Source: an uncultured Bacteroidales bacterium
GTDB lineage: Bacteria; Bacteroidota; Bacteroidia; Bacteroidales; UBA932
Direction of reading: 5' to 3'
DNA: 64,000 nucleotides
NCBI GenBank assembly: GCA_946999645.1
Contig: CAMQDS010000003.1
Span: 1 to 64,000 of the forward strand
Position numbers and translations under genes: made by a program. Shown here in pieces: positions 62,639 to 64,000 of this stretch. The notes below the pieces were generated by a model. It was not told where the DNA came from, did not search any database, and saw only the letters and a program-made list of their open reading frames with translations. Within the stretch, counting starts at the first letter, position 1, and every line of letters starts with the position of its first letter.

Positions 62639-63196
62639 TTATTTAATAAGTTTAGTTTTATAGTGTGCAGACACCTTTCCTTTTGAGATGTTTGCTAATT
62701 TTTTGGTTATCATTTTCTTTCTAATTGGAGCAACCCTATCAATGAATAAGTTACCATCCAAATGAGACATTTCATGTTGTATCATACGACAAGCAAACTT
62801 GTCAAAAGTTTCAGTTACTTTTTCTAAGTTCTCGTTGTAATATTCAACTGTCATACTTGAAGGTCTTCTCACGTCAGCAAATATCCCAGGCACACTCAAA
62901 CAACCTTCATTGTACTCACAAGTCTGTTTACTCTCTTCTATAACAACAGGGTTAATCAAAGTACGTTTAAAATCTTTCAGATAGTCATATACATCCGTCA
63001 TCACAGTACCGTCGACAATTATCACCCTTTTGGATACGCCTATCTGAGGAGCTGCAAGTCCACAACCATCAGCCTCTGCCAATGTATCCTTCAGGTCTGT
63101 AACTAACTCCTTTATTTGTTCTTTTTCAGAAATATCAGCCTCCTCTGCACGTTTTCTAAGTACTTCAGAGCCATATAAATATATTGGTTGCACCAT
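62639..63196 (-). CDS. def: Peptide deformylase
   Basis: A 185-residue metalloenzyme removing the N-formyl group from nascent proteins. All three motifs are present: GCGLAAPQIGV (about residues 44-54), EGCLSVPG with the metal Cys (about 97-104) and QHEMSHLDG with the HExxH pair (about 139-147). Normal length. It lies 7 bp after ruvX. Confidence 0.96.
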   Translation of the reverse strand: MVQPIYLYGSEVLRKRAEEADISEKEQIKELVTDLKDTLAEADGCGLAAPQIGVSKRVIIVDGTVMTDVYDYLKDFKRTLINPVVIEESKQTCEYNEGCLSVPGIFADVRRPSSMTVEYYNENLEKVTETFDKFACRMIQHEMSHLDGNLFIDRVAPIRKKMITKKLANISKGKVSAHYKTKLIK

Positions 63197-63203
63197 AATA
63201 ATC

Positions 63204-63704
63204 TTATCTTTTTTTGTTTCCTATGCGAGAAACCTTTCGTGACTTCGTAGAAGGAGGATTTACAAAACCTATGCCACCCGTCAAAGGCTTACTATTATTT
63301 TTATCCATATAACTTTGCAGAATTATGGCAGCGCTTATCTTATCCACTGAAGCCTTATTCCTTCTATCAGCCGCCTTCATTCCTCCATCAATCATTGCTC
63401 TATGAGCCAATACAGAAGTAAACCTTTCATCCTCAAGAATAATAGGAATCTCCGGGAAAGCTTTTTTAAGAGATTTCAAAAAGATTTCCACATCTTTTGC
63501 CGCTTCAGAAGGAGAATTATCCATATTTTTAGGATAACCAACAACAAATCTTACTATGGTCTCATTCTCAGCATAGTTTTTGAGATAATCTATTATCTTT
63601 GCAGAATGTACGGTTTCGAGTGCGGACGCGAAGATTTGCAACGGATCGCTTACAGCAAGCCCCGTCCTTTTTCGTCCGTAATCTATTCCTATTATTCTAT
63701 CCAT
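63204..63704 (-). CDS. ruvX: RuvX/YqgF pre-16S rRNA nuclease family protein
   Basis: A 166-residue RNase H-fold nuclease. The catalytic motif IGIDYGRKRTGLAVSD is at residues 4-19, VGYPKNMDNSPS at about 55, and EDERFTS at about 101. In E. coli the homologue matures 16S rRNA ends. A basic C-terminal tail (TKSRKVSRIGNKKR) extends slightly past the usual end. It leads the def-phosphomutase run; a TAACTTTG element lies just upstream (63710-63717). Confidence 0.92.
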   Translation of the reverse strand: MDRIIGIDYGRKRTGLAVSDPLQIFASALETVHSAKIIDYLKNYAENETIVRFVVGYPKNMDNSPSEAAKDVEIFLKSLKKAFPEIPIILEDERFTSVLAHRAMIDGGMKAADRRNKASVDKISAAIILQSYMDKNNSKPLTGGIGFVNPPSTKSRKVSRIGNKKR

Positions 63705-63736
63705 TTAGACAAAGTTACAATAAAATTGATAGATGA

Positions 63737-64000
63737 ATGGCAAAAAATGATAAAGAATATAAAGTAAAAAGATTAAGGATTTCCTTAATAGACGATGACA
63801 CACATAAACAATTGTGGATAATGAAATTCACAAGAGGCGGTCTGATACTGACTTTATTATCTACAATAGCCTCAATACTTGCAATTTCGTTTGTACTTTT
63901 TGCCTTTACTCCTCTTAAATTAATTATTCCAGGCTATCCTGATGCCCATGTCAGAAGAACAGAAATTCAAACTGCCCTGCGGTTGGACTCTTTGGAAAAA
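63737..64000 (+). CDS. M23-family peptidase, N-terminal part only
   Basis: The frame is open from the ATG at 63737 to the right edge (88 codons). It starts MAKNDKEYKVKRLRISLID, a conserved cytoplasmic tail, then has a transmembrane helix (about residues 38-57) and the post-helix segment FTPLKLIIPGYPDAHVRR. I recall this arrangement from Bacteroidales M23 peptidases whose catalytic domain lies further on. The catalytic part is outside the window, so the call rests on the N-terminus. It is divergent from ruvX, 32 bp away. Confidence 0.7.
   Translation, partial: MAKNDKEYKVKRLRISLIDDDTHKQLWIMKFTRGGLILTLLSTIASILAISFVLFAFTPLKLIIPGYPDAHVRRTEIQTALRLDSLEK

Overview
The window is a 64 kb piece of a Bacteroidota chromosome, almost certainly order Bacteroidales. 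It is AT-rich. It holds SusC/SusD pairs, FecR-type anti-sigma factors with ECF sigma factors, many lipoproteins, and promoters of the Bacteroidota form TTTG-N19-TAnnTTTG. Nearly all genes lack a clear Shine-Dalgarno sequence. I cannot fix the family or genus from sequence alone. No insertion sequence, prophage, CRISPR array or replication origin was seen.

Layout. 1-5.5 kb: a four-gene minus-strand surface transport operon of unknown substrate (TonB-dependent receptor, small lipoprotein, DUF6850-type barrel, DUF4876-type lipoprotein running off the left edge). 5.7-10.2 kb: an operon with a short unknown membrane-anchored protein, acyl-CoA synthetase, dCMP deaminase and S41 protease. 10.2-13.1 kb: two lipoproteins, an alpha/beta hydrolase and an HmuY-like domain fused to BspA-type leucine-rich repeats. 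13.4-24.6 kb: housekeeping genes (tRNA-Arg, rpmF, yceD, typA, guaA, alr, a DJ-1 protein), a glutathione peroxidase that looks foreign, a membrane zinc protease, a methyltransferase, a glycosyltransferase, tRNA-Gln and a GH109-like oxidoreductase-fold lipoprotein. 24.7-29.8 kb: operon lon-ung-coaD-thioredoxin protein. 30.0-32.1 kb: HU, a 29-residue basic ribosomal-type protein and RNase G. 32.2-37.2 kb: rluD, a PASTA protein, a LysE-type exporter, lnt and tcdA.

37.3-56.4 kb holds the main accessory feature: two paralogous polysaccharide utilisation loci (PULs) placed tail to tail. Each reads ECF sigma, FecR, SusC with STN domain, SusD, GH18 endo-beta-N-acetylglucosaminidase-like lipoprotein, DUF1735+LamG lipoprotein. 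The plus-strand copy (PUL A) carries one extra gene, a DUF1735 plus F5/8 type C surface protein. A single bidirectional terminator separates the two. The gene set resembles known Bacteroides loci for host N-glycans. The likely scheme is that the surface GH18 releases glycan from glycoprotein, DUF1735 lipoproteins and SusD hold it, SusC imports it, and the STN domain signals through FecR to release the sigma factor. Both sigma genes sit directly behind housekeeping genes (tcdA and ruvC) in the same direction.

56.5-64 kb: ruvC, serS, rpmA, rplU, an HU-fold membrane protein, an M23/LysM endopeptidase, a phosphohexomutase, def, ruvX and the start of another M23-family protein at the right edge.
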